A DNA stretch of 64,000 bases from Burkholderiales bacterium (GTDB taxonomy: Bacteria > Pseudomonadota > Gammaproteobacteria > Burkholderiales > SG8-41), in NCBI GenBank assembly GCA_030833315.1, contig JAURHM010000001.1, forward strand, positions 114,233 through 178,232, given 5' to 3'. Positions 1 through 10,151 of this stretch are shown here, in pieces. How positions within the stretch are numbered: position 1 is the first letter of the stretch; every line of letters starts with the position of its first letter. The notes under the pieces were generated by a model. The model saw nothing but the letters and a program-made list of their open reading frames with translations. It did not search any database and was not told the DNA's origin. The translations under genes and the position numbers were made by a program.

Positions 1-1
1 G

Positions 2-349
2 CTGCGCTGGCATGACCGTCTGACCGGTTATGACCGGCTGCGCGTCGTGGTTAATGCAATGACCCGGCTGCGGCTGTGCACGCCCGACGGCACGATGGAT
101 TTTTCGCACAAGACTGGTCTGCACGGCATGCCACCCGGCTACATCCCGTGGTTTGATGTGCCAAATCGGGCAAGCAGAGACACGCCGCTGATTTTCGGCC
201 ATTGGGCCGCGCTCGGTCTGCTGCTGCGTCCCGATCTGCTGGGGATCGACTCCGGATGCGTCTGGGGACGCCAGCTCACGGCGGTCCGGCTGGAAGACCG
301 GCAGGTTTTTCAGTGCGAGTGCACCGGCCTCAACGGCTCAGGCGACTAG
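2..349 (+). CDS. apaH: Symmetrical bis(5'-nucleosyl)-tetraphosphatase, C-terminal part (5' end outside window)
   Basis: Open from window start; FGHWAALGLLLRPDLLGIDSGCVWGRQLTAVRLED is the typical ApaH C-terminus. Confidence 0.9.
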   Translation: MRWHDRLTGYDRLRVVVNAMTRLRLCTPDGTMDFSHKTGLHGMPPGYIPWFDVPNRASRDTPLIFGHWAALGLLLRPDLLGIDSGCVWGRQLTAVRLEDRQVFQCECTGLNGSGD

Positions 350-1118
350 CAATCGCAGCGTGCGCGGCATCCGCCAGGGCACGGCGATGCGGCACATCAC
401 CCGACAGCAGCGGCAGGAAATGCAACTGCGCACCGATTCTACGCTGGGCGAGAATCTGCAGCAGGGATTGCCATAGTGTCTTGTCGCCGTCAAAAGCAGC
501 TTCGGTACACAACGATCCGTCGCCGCGGGTGAAGCGCAGAGCCACCGGTTGCACTACGGCGCCAGCGATCAGCGCTGGCTGCAGCAGGGAACTGTGAAAA
601 CGCAGAATCTGTGCGCCGTCGCTGGTGGTACCTTCGGGGAACACCGCGACAACATCCCCTTCCAGCATGGCTTCCGCAATCAGCCGGTTGACGCGCGCGG
701 TGTCGCTTCGCCGTCCGCGCTCGATGAACAGCGTGCCGGTTTTTGCGCTCAGCCAGCCGATGAACGGCCAACGGCGAATTTCGGATTTGGCGACAAAGCG
801 CATCGGAATGGCCGAGTTCAACGCAAAAATGTCCAGCCAGGAAACGTGGTTGGACACCAGCATCAGCGGTCGCGCCCGCACCGGCGCATCGTGCACATGC
901 ACCTTAACACCGAGAACATGCATCAGCGCAGCCGACCATTTGCGGATTTCCAGCCGGCAACGCGCCCTTGAAAAAAACGGAAACAGCAGCGCGACAATCA
1001 GCAGCCCCTGCAGCAAATGCGCAAAAACCCGCGCGAAACGCAGACCACGCGTTACCACCGATGTTGTTTCATGACCGCTCATGGCAGTCATTATAGGGTC
1101 GAGCAGCGCGCCGGCCAT
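330..1118 (-). CDS. 1-acyl-sn-glycerol-3-phosphate acyltransferase (PlsC/OlsA-like)
   Basis: NHVSWLDIF (HX4D-type) and FPEGTTSDG motifs; adjacent to an OlsB-like gene. Confidence 0.85.
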   Translation of the reverse strand: MAGALLDPIMTAMSGHETTSVVTRGLRFARVFAHLLQGLLIVALLFPFFSRARCRLEIRKWSAALMHVLGVKVHVHDAPVRARPLMLVSNHVSWLDIFALNSAIPMRFVAKSEIRRWPFIGWLSAKTGTLFIERGRRSDTARVNRLIAEAMLEGDVVAVFPEGTTSDGAQILRFHSSLLQPALIAGAVVQPVALRFTRGDGSLCTEAAFDGDKTLWQSLLQILAQRRIGAQLHFLPLLSGDVPHRRALADAAHAAIASRLSR

Positions 1119-1807
1119 CAGGTGCGCAGGAAATACCGGGCGTAACGCGCGCTCATGCGCGACGGTGGCGGCAGCATCAGCAGATCAGCGGTATTGAAAT
1201 CAGGATCCCTGGCCGGCGCGCCGCAGATATAGGCACCGGCGCGAAGATAGCCCTTGACCAGAGCCGGCGGCTGCGTATCGACATCGCGGCGCAATGCAGC
1301 CAGCGGCAGTTCGCAGCGCGGGATCACGCGATATTCCGCGGACGAAAGGTGATTGCGGACCAGTCGGCGATAAATACTCGCCGCCGCACAGCCGCCATCG
1401 GCCATGCTCAATGAAGCGCAGTCGATCAGAAAACGGTAATCATGGCGTTCGGCAAACGCCGCGAGTCCCTACCAGAGCAGTGCGATCGTGGTGCCTGTGC
1501 GGTAATCGGGATGCACGCAGGAGCGGCCGATCTCGCGCTCTTTCTGTCCCTGCAACAGCCGGTATGTGCAGACCACTTCACCGCTACCGGTATCGCGCAC
1601 CAGCAGGTGCTGACAATGAGCATCATACAAATCGCAGTCGGTGCCGAGTGCAACGCCGGGTATGCGGGCACCCATTTCTTCGGCAAACAAGCGGCAACGC
1701 AGCCGCTGGGCTTCCAACACTTCTGCAGAACTGCGCGCAAAAGACACCGCCAGTGCAGCACCGGCACTGACACGGTCTTCCGCGGCTTCAATGGTTTGGT
1801 CAAGCAT
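1118..1807 (-). pseudogene. OlsB-like GNAT/hemolysin-type N-acyltransferase interrupted by an in-frame TAG
   Basis: ORFs 1469..1807 and 1118..1411 are in the same frame, separated by TAG at 1471-1469; GRSCVHPDYRTGTTIALLW*GLAAFAERHDYRFLIDCASL reads through as one family. Confidence 0.75.
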
Positions 1808-1922
1808 CGGGCCTCTCCGTCGTTTTATTGGACGGATTCGAGGCTAATGCCTAAGAATGACAGTGCCGTTAAGAACCGGCTAACAATCGGTTACAGCGGG
1901 AACAGCACAGCTTACGGAATCC

Positions 1923-2378
1923 TCAGTGCGTAACGCGGGACGTGCGACCATCGGAAAGAATGCGCACACGTTCACCGGCCTTGAATGCCTCGTACGCTTC
2001 CTGAACAATTGCGACCAGCGCGCCGCTGTCGAGTTTGATCGTGATCTCGACACCGTTGCGCCGCGTCGCGCCCTGTTCGATCGCCTGGCCGGCGATGCCG
2101 CCAGCAACCGCACCGAGCACGGCCGCGATATCCGATCCGCGGCCGCCGCCAACCGAACTGCCGGCGATACCGCCGACCACAGCACCGGCCGCCGGACCGA
2201 CGATCGTGCGGGTGCCTTCAATCTGCACCGGACGCACGCTTTCGACTACGCCCATGCGTACATTCTGTTCGCGCCGGATCTCGTCGCGGGTGTACGAACC
2301 GCCACCCAGATTTTCCGCACAACCGGCCACCACTGCCGCCGCCAGCATTGTCGCTGCAATCTGAATCCGCTTGTCCAT
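1923..2378 (-). CDS. Glycine-zipper outer-membrane lipoprotein (SlyB/PcP-like)
   Basis: Lipobox-like VVAGCAEN; glycine zipper GPAAGAVVGGIAGSSVGGG; C-terminal SlyB-type domain. Confidence 0.8.
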   Translation of the reverse strand: MDKRIQIAATMLAAAVVAGCAENLGGGSYTRDEIRREQNVRMGVVESVRPVQIEGTRTIVGPAAGAVVGGIAGSSVGGGRGSDIAAVLGAVAGGIAGQAIEQGATRRNGVEITIKLDSGALVAIVQEAYEAFKAGERVRILSDGRTSRVTH

Positions 2379-2392
2379 GTTCAATTCTCCTG

Positions 2393-3328
2393 TCACCACA
2401 CTTTCATGTTGAATGCCCGGTGGAAGCGGTCGGCAACCTCGTCACGGCCGATACGGTGGTTCTGGCCGCCGCGATAGGCGATTTTCAGAGACCCCATCAG
2501 CGACGCCAGCCGCCCCGTCAGTTCCCAGTCCACGCCGTTGGCCAGGCCGTAAAGCAGGCCTGCCCGGAACGCGTCACCGCAGCCGGTGGGATCGAGAACC
2601 GCATCCGGAGTAACGCTCGGAATCTCGATTTGTTTACCGCCGGCATGCACTACAGAGCCCTTTGCACCCAGTGTGACCACAATCGCCTTGACGAGTTTCG
2701 CCAGGGCGTCGAGTTTTTTGCCAGTACGTTCCTGCAGCATCTGCGCTTCATAGTCATTGACCGTGACATAGTCGGCAAGACGCACGAATTCCTCAAGCTC
2801 CTGGCCGCCGAACATCGGCAGTCCCTGGCCCGGGTCGAAAATGAACGGGATGCCCGCCTCGTGAAACTCGCGTGCATGCTGGATCATGCCGTCGCGCCCG
2901 TCGGGGGCGACGATGCCCAGTTTGACGCCCTTGGCATCCGCGACATGGTTCTGGTCGGCGTAATTCATCGCCCCCGGATGGAAGGCGGTGATCTGATTGT
3001 CGTCGAGATCGGTCGTAATAAAAGCCTGGGCGGTGAAACTTCCCGGCACTGCGCGGATATGGTCCTGCGACAGCCCCAGCCGCTGCAACCGGTCATCATA
3101 AGGCGCGAAGTCATCACCGACAGTAGCCATGATGCGGGCATCGCCGCCGAGCATCTGCAGCGTGTAGGCGATATTGCCGGCACAACCGCCGAACTCGCGG
3201 CGCATGTCGGGCACGAGAAAAGCCACATTGAGAATGTGCAGCTGGTCGGGAAGGATGTGGTTCTTGAAACGGTCGTGGAACACCATGATGGTGTCATAAG
3301 CCATCGAACCGCAGATCAGGGTGGACAT
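2393..3328 (-). CDS. PfkB-family carbohydrate/adenosine kinase
   Basis: Terminal PfkB signature DPTGCGDAFRAGLLYGL. Confidence 0.9.
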   Translation of the reverse strand: MSTLICGSMAYDTIMVFHDRFKNHILPDQLHILNVAFLVPDMRREFGGCAGNIAYTLQMLGGDARIMATVGDDFAPYDDRLQRLGLSQDHIRAVPGSFTAQAFITTDLDDNQITAFHPGAMNYADQNHVADAKGVKLGIVAPDGRDGMIQHAREFHEAGIPFIFDPGQGLPMFGGQELEEFVRLADYVTVNDYEAQMLQERTGKKLDALAKLVKAIVVTLGAKGSVVHAGGKQIEIPSVTPDAVLDPTGCGDAFRAGLLYGLANGVDWELTGRLASLMGSLKIAYRGGQNHRIGRDEVADRFHRAFNMKVW

Positions 3329-3505
3329 CGGCAGAAACCTTGGGGTGTGAAATGATTCCGGATTATAACAACCCCCTGCGCCGTCACTTGGTAACCGTCA
3401 CCCTGTGACGACACCTTGGAATTCCCGCTCTGCCAGTCGCATAATCCGTTGAACCGGGAAACCGCAACGTCCCGGCACACAACAACTTCAGCGAGGAACA
3501 GTCCG

Positions 3506-3931
3506 ATGCTCCAAGAATTCAAACAATTCGCAATGCGTGGCAATGTCGTCGATATGGCCGTCGGCATCATCATCGGCGCGGCCTTCGGCAAAATCGTCGA
3601 GTCGCTGGTCAAGGATCTGATCATGCCGCCAATCGGCATGCTGCTGGGCAAAGTCGACTTTTCAAATCTGTTTGTCGTGCTGCGCGAGGGCAGCAACCCC
3701 GGCCCTTACCTCAGCGTCGACGCGGCGCAAAAAGCCGGTGCGGTGACTTTCAACTATGGCTTGTTCATCAACACCTGCATCAGCTTCATCATCGTCGCTT
3801 TTGCGGTGTTCATGCTGATTCGCGCCATCAACCGGCTGAAGCAGAAAGAGGCCGAAGCACCTGCCGCTCCCGCGCCGACGCCAGAAGACGTGCTGCTGCT
3901 GCGTGAAATCCGCGATTCGCTGAAGAAATAA
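3506..3931 (+). CDS. mscL: Large-conductance mechanosensitive channel
   Basis: [31 protein letters not shown] is the MscL N-terminus. Confidence 0.97.
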   Translation: MLQEFKQFAMRGNVVDMAVGIIIGAAFGKIVESLVKDLIMPPIGMLLGKVDFSNLFVVLREGSNPGPYLSVDAAQKAGAVTFNYGLFINTCISFIIVAFAVFMLIRAINRLKQKEAEAPAAPAPTPEDVLLLREIRDSLKK

Positions 3932-4030
3932 GCGGCGGGATTATCCGGTGTCACCGTCGGCGACATCGCGATGGTTTTATAAGTTATTGATTTAATTTAA
4001 TAATTTCAGGGCTTCAGGGTCACTGCCGCC

Positions 4031-4441
4031 TCAGCCTAACAGCACCAGCGCCCACACCACCGGCACGCCGATCAGTGCCAGCAATACGGCAGCGCTGCCG
4101 ATATCCTTGGCGCGTTTGGCCAAAGCATGATTTTCCAGCGAAATGCGGTCGACTGCGGCCTCCACCGCGGAGTTCAGCAGCTCCACAATCAGTACCAGCA
4201 GCACTGAAAAAATCATCAATGCTTTGCCACCCCCGCTCGCCGGCGTAAAAAACGCCCCGGGAATCAGCAGCGCCGCCAGAAACACTTCCTGGCGAAAAGC
4301 ATCTTCATGGCGGAAGGCCGCGCGCAAACCTTCCATCGAATAAAAAAGCGCATTGCAAACCCGCCTAATGCCGGTCTTGCCTTTGTGCGGACTTTCCGCA
4401 GGCGGTGTTGTGTCGTCAGGCATGACCGGTATCCGCGGCAA
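4031..4441 (-). CDS. dgkA: Diacylglycerol kinase
   Basis: AFRHEDAFRQEV, VELLNSAVEAAVDR motifs. Confidence 0.93.
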   Translation of the reverse strand: MPRIPVMPDDTTPPAESPHKGKTGIRRVCNALFYSMEGLRAAFRHEDAFRQEVFLAALLIPGAFFTPASGGGKALMIFSVLLVLIVELLNSAVEAAVDRISLENHALAKRAKDIGSAAVLLALIGVPVVWALVLLG

Positions 4442-4458
4442 TGTCAGGAACGGTGACC

Positions 4459-4845
4459 TCAGGCTTCAGCATCGGCAATTTTCTGATAAGCCGCCGCATC
4501 CAGCAGCCCCTGCATTTCCGCCGCAGCATCAGGCTTGAGGCGGAACATCCATGCGGCATAAGGCTCTTCATTGATCTTCTCCGGCGTGTCGGACAACAGT
4601 TCGTTGACAGCAACCACTTCTCCGGACACCGGCGAAAAAATATCGGAAGCCGCTTTAACCGACTCCACCACGCCGCAGGCTTCGCCCTGCTTCAGTTTGC
4701 GCCCGATGGCAGGCGGATCAACAAAAACAACATCACCCAGCTGCGCCTGCGCGTGATCGGTGATGCCGACGGAAACCAGTCCGTCGCTTTCGCTGTGCGC
4801 CCACTGATGCGTGGCGCTGTATTTCAGATGCTCCGGTGTACTCAT
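4459..4845 (-). CDS. gcvH: Glycine cleavage system H protein
   Basis: Lipoyl-lysine motif GVVESVKAASDIFSPVSGEV; start MSTPEHLKYS. Confidence 0.95.
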   Translation of the reverse strand: MSTPEHLKYSATHQWAHSESDGLVSVGITDHAQAQLGDVVFVDPPAIGRKLKQGEACGVVESVKAASDIFSPVSGEVVAVNELLSDTPEKINEEPYAAWMFRLKPDAAAEMQGLLDAAAYQKIADAEA

Positions 4846-4887
4846 TGCCACTCCATTCTCAGATTTACTCTGTTGCGCAGACGCCGC

Positions 4888-5850
4888 TCAACGCAGCGGT
4901 GCCGCCAGCACCGCCAGGCGAAAACCCGCCGCGGCGAGATTGCCCGTTTCCAGCGCAAGCCGGACCGTCATTTCCGCATTGGCCGCAATACCCGCACCGA
5001 TATCACGTCCGGCCCCGAGATATTCCACCGGCAGGAAAATCCGCCGTGCCAGTGTATGGTCGTTGACGTTGGTCAGCACCAGATCCAGTGCCGGATAAGC
5101 GACATCATGTCCGGCATGATTGCGCAGCGTGGCGGTCAGCTGGATGCGGTTGGGATTCGCGGGATCAATCACCTGCAGATCCGAAGCTTCGATCAGAATC
5201 GACTGCGGCCGCTGCGGCAAAGCCACAACGCAAGCCGCCTTCTCGCACAACCAACCCAGCCCCTTTTTGGCCAGCGGAAAGCGTGCTGCCACTTCACTGC
5301 GGTAAAAAAATGTCGCCTGCCCCGCCAGCATCAATACCAGCAACACGACTGCCGCCCGCAAACGACGCTGCGGCTGGCCGGCGCTCGCCGCCGGCGCATG
5401 GGTAAACGGATTGTCAGCATCCGGCGGCGTCGCCGATACCGTCAATTCAGGTGCAACTTCGGCGGGCCGGAACATCTCCACATCTGCCGCTGGTTGTTCG
5501 GCCGGCGCGGACTGTTCGGAGCGTGGATCAGCAAAAGGATTAAATCCCGGATCGTTGACGGGCCATGGTTCCGGAGACGCCAACGGCAATTCAGCAGCAG
5601 GTTCCGGTGCGGTCGAAACCGGATCGGCTACAGATGACGGCTCCATGGCCGCCGGCTGTTCATGCACCACAGCAGACGCAGTTTCATTCGGCGCCGGCGC
5701 GGGTTCCGGTGCCAGTGCCGCCAGCGCATCAAAAACCTGCATGCAACGGCCGCAACGCACCTGCCCGGCATGGGCCTGCAATTGCGCAGTCGTCACACGG
5801 AATACCGTCTGGCAGTGCGCGCAGCGTGTGGTCAGGGACGAAAAAGTCAT
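4888..5850 (-). CDS. Zinc-ribbon / DUF3426 domain membrane protein
   Basis: N-terminal TRCAHCQTVFRVTTAQLQAHAGQVRCGRCMQVFDAL, TM segment, DUF3426-like C-terminus. Confidence 0.88.
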   Translation of the reverse strand: MTFSSLTTRCAHCQTVFRVTTAQLQAHAGQVRCGRCMQVFDALAALAPEPAPAPNETASAVVHEQPAAMEPSSVADPVSTAPEPAAELPLASPEPWPVNDPGFNPFADPRSEQSAPAEQPAADVEMFRPAEVAPELTVSATPPDADNPFTHAPAASAGQPQRRLRAAVVLLVLMLAGQATFFYRSEVAARFPLAKKGLGWLCEKAACVVALPQRPQSILIEASDLQVIDPANPNRIQLTATLRNHAGHDVAYPALDLVLTNVNDHTLARRIFLPVEYLGAGRDIGAGIAANAEMTVRLALETGNLAAAGFRLAVLAAPLR

Positions 5851-5949
5851 CAGATTGAGATGGAGCGGAATCCGGCCGGCAGGGCTTGCATGCGCCCAAT
5901 GATACCCAAGGCAGCGCCGGTATAGACGCTGCGACGGCAAAAGTCACGA

Positions 5950-6840
5950 CTAACGGCGGCGGCCGGTCAGCAACACCCAGCCCTCATCAGTGGCGGCGCG
6001 CGTCATTTTGAATGCCGGCATATAGGCCTCCAGCACCGCATCCGCCTGTTCGACGAGAATCCCGGAGAGGGCAATCTGGCCGCCGGGTCTGGTCAGTCGC
6101 GCCAGCAGCGGTGCCAGTACCGTCAGCGGATTGGCCAGAATATTGGCAACAACAATCTGCGCCGGGCCGGCCACATCCTCCTCTGCCGTAGCCCAGGTGA
6201 TTTCAACGCTGTTCTGTTGCGCGTTCTGCTGCGCCGCCTGTACTGCCTGCGGATCGATGTCGATGCCGCACGCTCGCTGCGCGCCGAGTTTCATCGCGGC
6301 AATCGCCAGAATGCCGGAGCCGCAGCCGTAATCCAGCACGTCGGCATCGGTTGTGACGGTTTCGGTGAGCCAGCGCAGGCACAGTCGCGTGGTCGGATGC
6401 GCACCGGTACCGAAAGCCACCCCCGGATCCAGCGCGATGTTGATGGCTTCGGGATCCGGTGGGGTATGCCAGCTCGGCACGATCCACAGCCGCGGAGTAA
6501 TCGGAATCGGATTGAACTGGCTCTGCGTCAGCCGTACCCAGTCGGCATCTTCAACGCGTTCAATGCGGAAGGCCTCTGTCGCGGCAAGTCCGGCAGCAGC
6601 CAGCGCTTCGGGTACCAGTTCATAAAGATCGGCATCAATCGCAAACAGCGCACCCACTCGATTGCTGCGCCAACAGGTCGCTGGTGCCTCGCCGGGTTCG
6701 GCGAAGATGGGCCGCTCATCGGCGGTTCCGGCAGCGGCATCCTGCACATCCACCGCCAGCGCACCGACCTCCATCAGCGCATCGCTGAGAATTTCGACCG
6801 ATTCCTCGGTCGTTTCGATGATCGCGCAAAGCCAGGGCAT
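5950..6840 (-). CDS. prmA: Ribosomal protein L11 methyltransferase
   Basis: VLDYGCGSGILAIAAMKLGA and IVVANILANPL motifs; upstream accC. Confidence 0.95.
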   Translation of the reverse strand: MPWLCAIIETTEESVEILSDALMEVGALAVDVQDAAAGTADERPIFAEPGEAPATCWRSNRVGALFAIDADLYELVPEALAAAGLAATEAFRIERVEDADWVRLTQSQFNPIPITPRLWIVPSWHTPPDPEAINIALDPGVAFGTGAHPTTRLCLRWLTETVTTDADVLDYGCGSGILAIAAMKLGAQRACGIDIDPQAVQAAQQNAQQNSVEITWATAEEDVAGPAQIVVANILANPLTVLAPLLARLTRPGGQIALSGILVEQADAVLEAYMPAFKMTRAATDEGWVLLTGRRR

Positions 6841-6864
6841 TGTTGCTCCGTTACGGTCCCGTCG

Positions 6865-8220
6865 CTATTCGGCGCGGGTCAACTTGGCGAGGCGTTCTTC
6901 GAGATAATGGATGCTGGTGCCGCCGCGACGGAATGCGGTGTCGCTCATCAGTTCCTGGTGCAGCGGCAGATTGGTCTTGATGCCCTCGATGACGGTTTCC
7001 GACAGGGCGATATGCATCTTCGCAATCGCCTGTTCGCGCGTGTCGCCGTAAGTGATGATCTTGCCGAGCAGCGAATCGTAATTCGGCGGCACGAAATAAC
7101 CGCTGTAGGCGTGCGAATCGACACGCACACCGGGGCCGCCGGGCATGTGCAGCGAGGTGATGCGCCCCGGCGAGGGTGTAAATTTGTGCGGGTCTTCGGC
7201 ATTGATGCGGCATTCAATGGCGTGGCCTTTGATGACCACATCCTTCTGCCGGATCAGCATTTTTTCACCAGCGGCAATGCGGATCTGCATCTGCACCAGA
7301 TCCAGCCCGGTCACGCATTCGGTCACCGGATGCTCCACCTGCAGCCGGGTATTCATTTCGATGAAATAAAACTCGCCGCCCTCATACAAAAACTCGAAAG
7401 TGCCGGCGCCCTGATAACCGATCTTGCGGCAGGCCTCGGCGCAACGTTCGCCAACCTTGGCACGCGCCCGCGCATCGAGCAGCGGTGCCGGCGCTTCTTC
7501 GATGATTTTCTGGTGCCGCCGCTGCATCGAGCAGTCGCGATCACCGAGGTAAATTGCATTCTTGTGTTTGTCGGCAAGCACCTGGATCTCGATATGCCGC
7601 GGCTTCTCCAGGTATTTCTCCATGTAAACCGACGGATTGCCGAAGGCCGCCTGCGCCTCGGATCGCGTAGTGTTGACCGCGTGAATCAGCGCCGCTTCGG
7701 TATGCACGACACGCATGCCGCGTCCGCCGCCGCCGCCTGCCGCCTTGATGATCACCGGATAACGGATTTGCCGCGCAATCTTGACGATTTCCTTGGGGTC
7801 TTCCGGCAGCGCGCCGTCCATGCCGGGCACCACCGGCACACCGGCTTTTTTCATTGCGTTTTTCGCGCTGACCTTGTCGCCCATCAGGCGGATGGTTTCG
7901 GCCTTGGGTCCGATGAAGGTGAAGCCGCTTTGCTCGACCCGCTCGGCGAAGTCGGCGTTTTCCGAAAGAAAACCGTAACCGGGATGGATGGCCTGGGCGT
8001 CGGTGACTTCCGCGGCACTGATGATCGCCGGCACATTGAGGTAGCTGCCGCTGGACGCTGCGGGCCCGATGCACACCGATTCGTCGGCCAGACGCACGTA
8101 TTTCGCCTCGGCATCGGCTTCGGAATGCACGACCACGGTCTTGATGCCCATTTCGCGGCAGGCGCGTTGGATGCGCAGAGCGATTTCACCGCGATTGGCT
8201 ATGAGAATTTTGTCGAACAT
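6865..8220 (-). CDS. accC: Acetyl-CoA carboxylase biotin carboxylase subunit
   Basis: [42 protein letters not shown]. Confidence 0.98.
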   Translation of the reverse strand: MFDKILIANRGEIALRIQRACREMGIKTVVVHSEADAEAKYVRLADESVCIGPAASSGSYLNVPAIISAAEVTDAQAIHPGYGFLSENADFAERVEQSGFTFIGPKAETIRLMGDKVSAKNAMKKAGVPVVPGMDGALPEDPKEIVKIARQIRYPVIIKAAGGGGGRGMRVVHTEAALIHAVNTTRSEAQAAFGNPSVYMEKYLEKPRHIEIQVLADKHKNAIYLGDRDCSMQRRHQKIIEEAPAPLLDARARAKVGERCAEACRKIGYQGAGTFEFLYEGGEFYFIEMNTRLQVEHPVTECVTGLDLVQMQIRIAAGEKMLIRQKDVVIKGHAIECRINAEDPHKFTPSPGRITSLHMPGGPGVRVDSHAYSGYFVPPNYDSLLGKIITYGDTREQAIAKMHIALSETVIEGIKTNLPLHQELMSDTAFRRGGTSIHYLEERLAKLTRAE

Positions 8221-8307
8221 GGATTCAGTTTATCCCAGGCGCCGCAATCGTCCGGAAGTTCCCCGCGACTGGCGGTTCCGCACGATCTGAGACAGGTATT
8301 TAAAGGT

Positions 8308-8766
8308 TCAGCCGATGGTGAACAGCGGCTGACCGTATTCGACCGGCTGGCCGTTTTCGACCAGAATGGCCTTGATCACGCCATCCGCGTCCGCCTCGAT
8401 TTCATTGAGCAGTTTCATCGCTTCGATGATGCACACGGTTTCGCCGGACTTGATCGGCGAACCGACTTCGACAAAGGGCTTCGAGCCCGGCGCCGACGAG
8501 CGGTAGAAGGTGCCGACCATCGGCGACTTCACGATATGTCCATCGGGTTCCGCTGGCGACGCTTCCGCAGCCGGCGGCGCCGCTTCCGGAGTGTCCGTTG
8601 CGGGCATCTGCATCATCGGTTGCGGCGCATGCGCCATCATCACAGGCGCTGAGGCGCCGCCAAAACGGCTGATGCGCACTTTTTCTTCGCCTTCGGTGAT
8701 TTCCAGCTCGGCGATGTCCGATTGCTGCACCAGATCAATCAGTGTTTTCAGTTTTCTCAAATCCAT
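8308..8766 (-). CDS. accB: Biotin carboxyl carrier protein
   Basis: Biotinylation motif [12 protein letters not shown]; operonic with accC. Confidence 0.97.
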   Translation of the reverse strand: MDLRKLKTLIDLVQQSDIAELEITEGEEKVRISRFGGASAPVMMAHAPQPMMQMPATDTPEAAPPAAEASPAEPDGHIVKSPMVGTFYRSSAPGSKPFVEVGSPIKSGETVCIIEAMKLLNEIEADADGVIKAILVENGQPVEYGQPLFTIG

Positions 8767-8768
8767 GA

Positions 8769-9224
8769 CTAACCCTTATTTTTCGTATGGCGCAAAGCGT
8801 AATCCAGCGCCAGTTCATAGCCGGCCGGGCCGAGGCCGCTGATCACGCCGACCGCGATATCCGAAAAATAGGATTCGCGGCGGAACGATTCCCGCGCAAA
8901 CACATTGGACAAATGAATCTCGACAAAGGGAATGGCCACAGCCGCCAGCGCATCACGCAAGGCAACACTGGTATGGGTGAATGCGGCGGGATTGATCAGG
9001 ATGAAATCCGTGCCCTCTCGCCCGGCCTGCTGCACCCGCTCGACAAGGTCCGCCTCGGAATTGCTTTGGAAAGCAGCCAGACTGATCCCGGCGGCCTGGG
9101 CCCGCGCCTGCAAGCGACTTTCGATTTCAGCGAGGGTCGTTGCCCCGTAGATGCCGGGCTCGCGCGTGCCGAGCAGGTTCAGGTTCGGACCGTTGAGCAA
9201 CAATAATTGTTTGGGACTACTCAT
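8769..9224 (-). CDS. aroQ: Type II 3-dehydroquinate dehydratase
   Basis: [38 protein letters not shown]. Confidence 0.97.
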   Translation of the reverse strand: MSSPKQLLLLNGPNLNLLGTREPGIYGATTLAEIESRLQARAQAAGISLAAFQSNSEADLVERVQQAGREGTDFILINPAAFTHTSVALRDALAAVAIPFVEIHLSNVFARESFRRESYFSDIAVGVISGLGPAGYELALDYALRHTKNKG

Positions 9225-9360
9225 GGCCTTCCCGCTTGTAATGGTTGAACATCTCGCGGCGAGTCACCCCGCCAAGCCCGCTCCGGGCCGCAAAATCAGC
9301 TCAAATTCAAGTTAGCCGATTTTGCCAGAAGTTAGCAAAAATTGTCCATAAAAGTCTGTA

Positions 9361-9404
9361 AAATAAGTATTTTTAGAGGGTAGACCCCTCTAAATTGCTT
9401 ATTT
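9361..9404. promoter_or_regulatory. Composite inverted repeat/hairpin between tlpA 3' end and aroQ 5' end
   Basis: AAATAAG..TTTAGAGGG-TAGAC-CCCTCTAAA..CTTATTT. Confidence 0.5.
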
Positions 9405-9611
9405 TTGCGCCTTCCGGCATCTCGTTGAGAGCCTGATGACTCGAACCCATTTTACACAGGATCAGCAAGCATCCCTGAACATCTTCGATTTCGGGTAAAT
9501 ACCGGAAAATAGGCGAAGAAAAATAAAAAATAAGGCAATTTAGAATAAGAAAGCCCTTCGGTTCGATGCAAATCCCCGTCTTTTAAGCATTCCGGCCGGT
9601 CCGATAACCCG

Positions 9612-10151
9612 TTATTTCAGCAAGGGTTTCAGCGTAGTCCGCATACGCTCTTCAGAAATGCCGCCGACAAGATGGGTAACGATGCGATCCAAGGGATCCA
9701 TCACCAAGGTGTAGGGCAGCACACCAGCCTTGTTGCCCGCCTCGCGCGACAGATCCATCGCATCCATTCCGCCGATGACCAAGGGATAATCGACATTGAG
9801 CTCTTTGGCGAATTCACGAACTTTATCGATCTGATCGATGGAAATGCCGACAAATTGGACATTTTTAGCCGAATATTCACGCTGAAGACGGACAAACATC
9901 GGGATCTCTTCGCGGCAGGGCGCACACCAGGTTGCCCAGTAATTCACCACCAGGATGCGCCCACGGTATGCCGTCAACGATGTCGGAATACCATCCAGCC
10001 CGGTGACGCGGCTTTCCAGAATCTTCCGGCCCAATGCCGGTGAAGAGGCGCCCCCGAAACCGCCGATCCGGAACAGATGGGCAGCATAACCCGCGGCCGC
10101 AGCCAAACCGCCAACGCCGGCCAGCAGCAATGTCCTTCGCAGCTGGATCAC
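9612..10151 (-). CDS. TlpA-like thiol-disulfide oxidoreductase
   Basis: VVNYWATWCAPCREEIP redox motif, N-terminal membrane anchor. Confidence 0.9.
   Translation of the reverse strand: MIQLRRTLLLAGVGGLAAAAGYAAHLFRIGGFGGASSPALGRKILESRVTGLDGIPTSLTAYRGRILVVNYWATWCAPCREEIPMFVRLQREYSAKNVQFVGISIDQIDKVREFAKELNVDYPLVIGGMDAMDLSREAGNKAGVLPYTLVMDPLDRIVTHLVGGISEERMRTTLKPLLK

Noticed and set aside
1294-1933. Plus-strand ORFs 1294..1770 and 1442..1933 over the olsB region
   Set aside because: Low-complexity translations; the minus strand preserves OlsB-family sequence on both sides of the stop.
6217-8652. 811-aa plus-strand ORF antisense to prmA/accC/accB
   Set aside because: Codon-bias shadow in GC-rich DNA; opposite strand has unmistakable accC/accB/prmA and the antisense protein has no recognisable domain.
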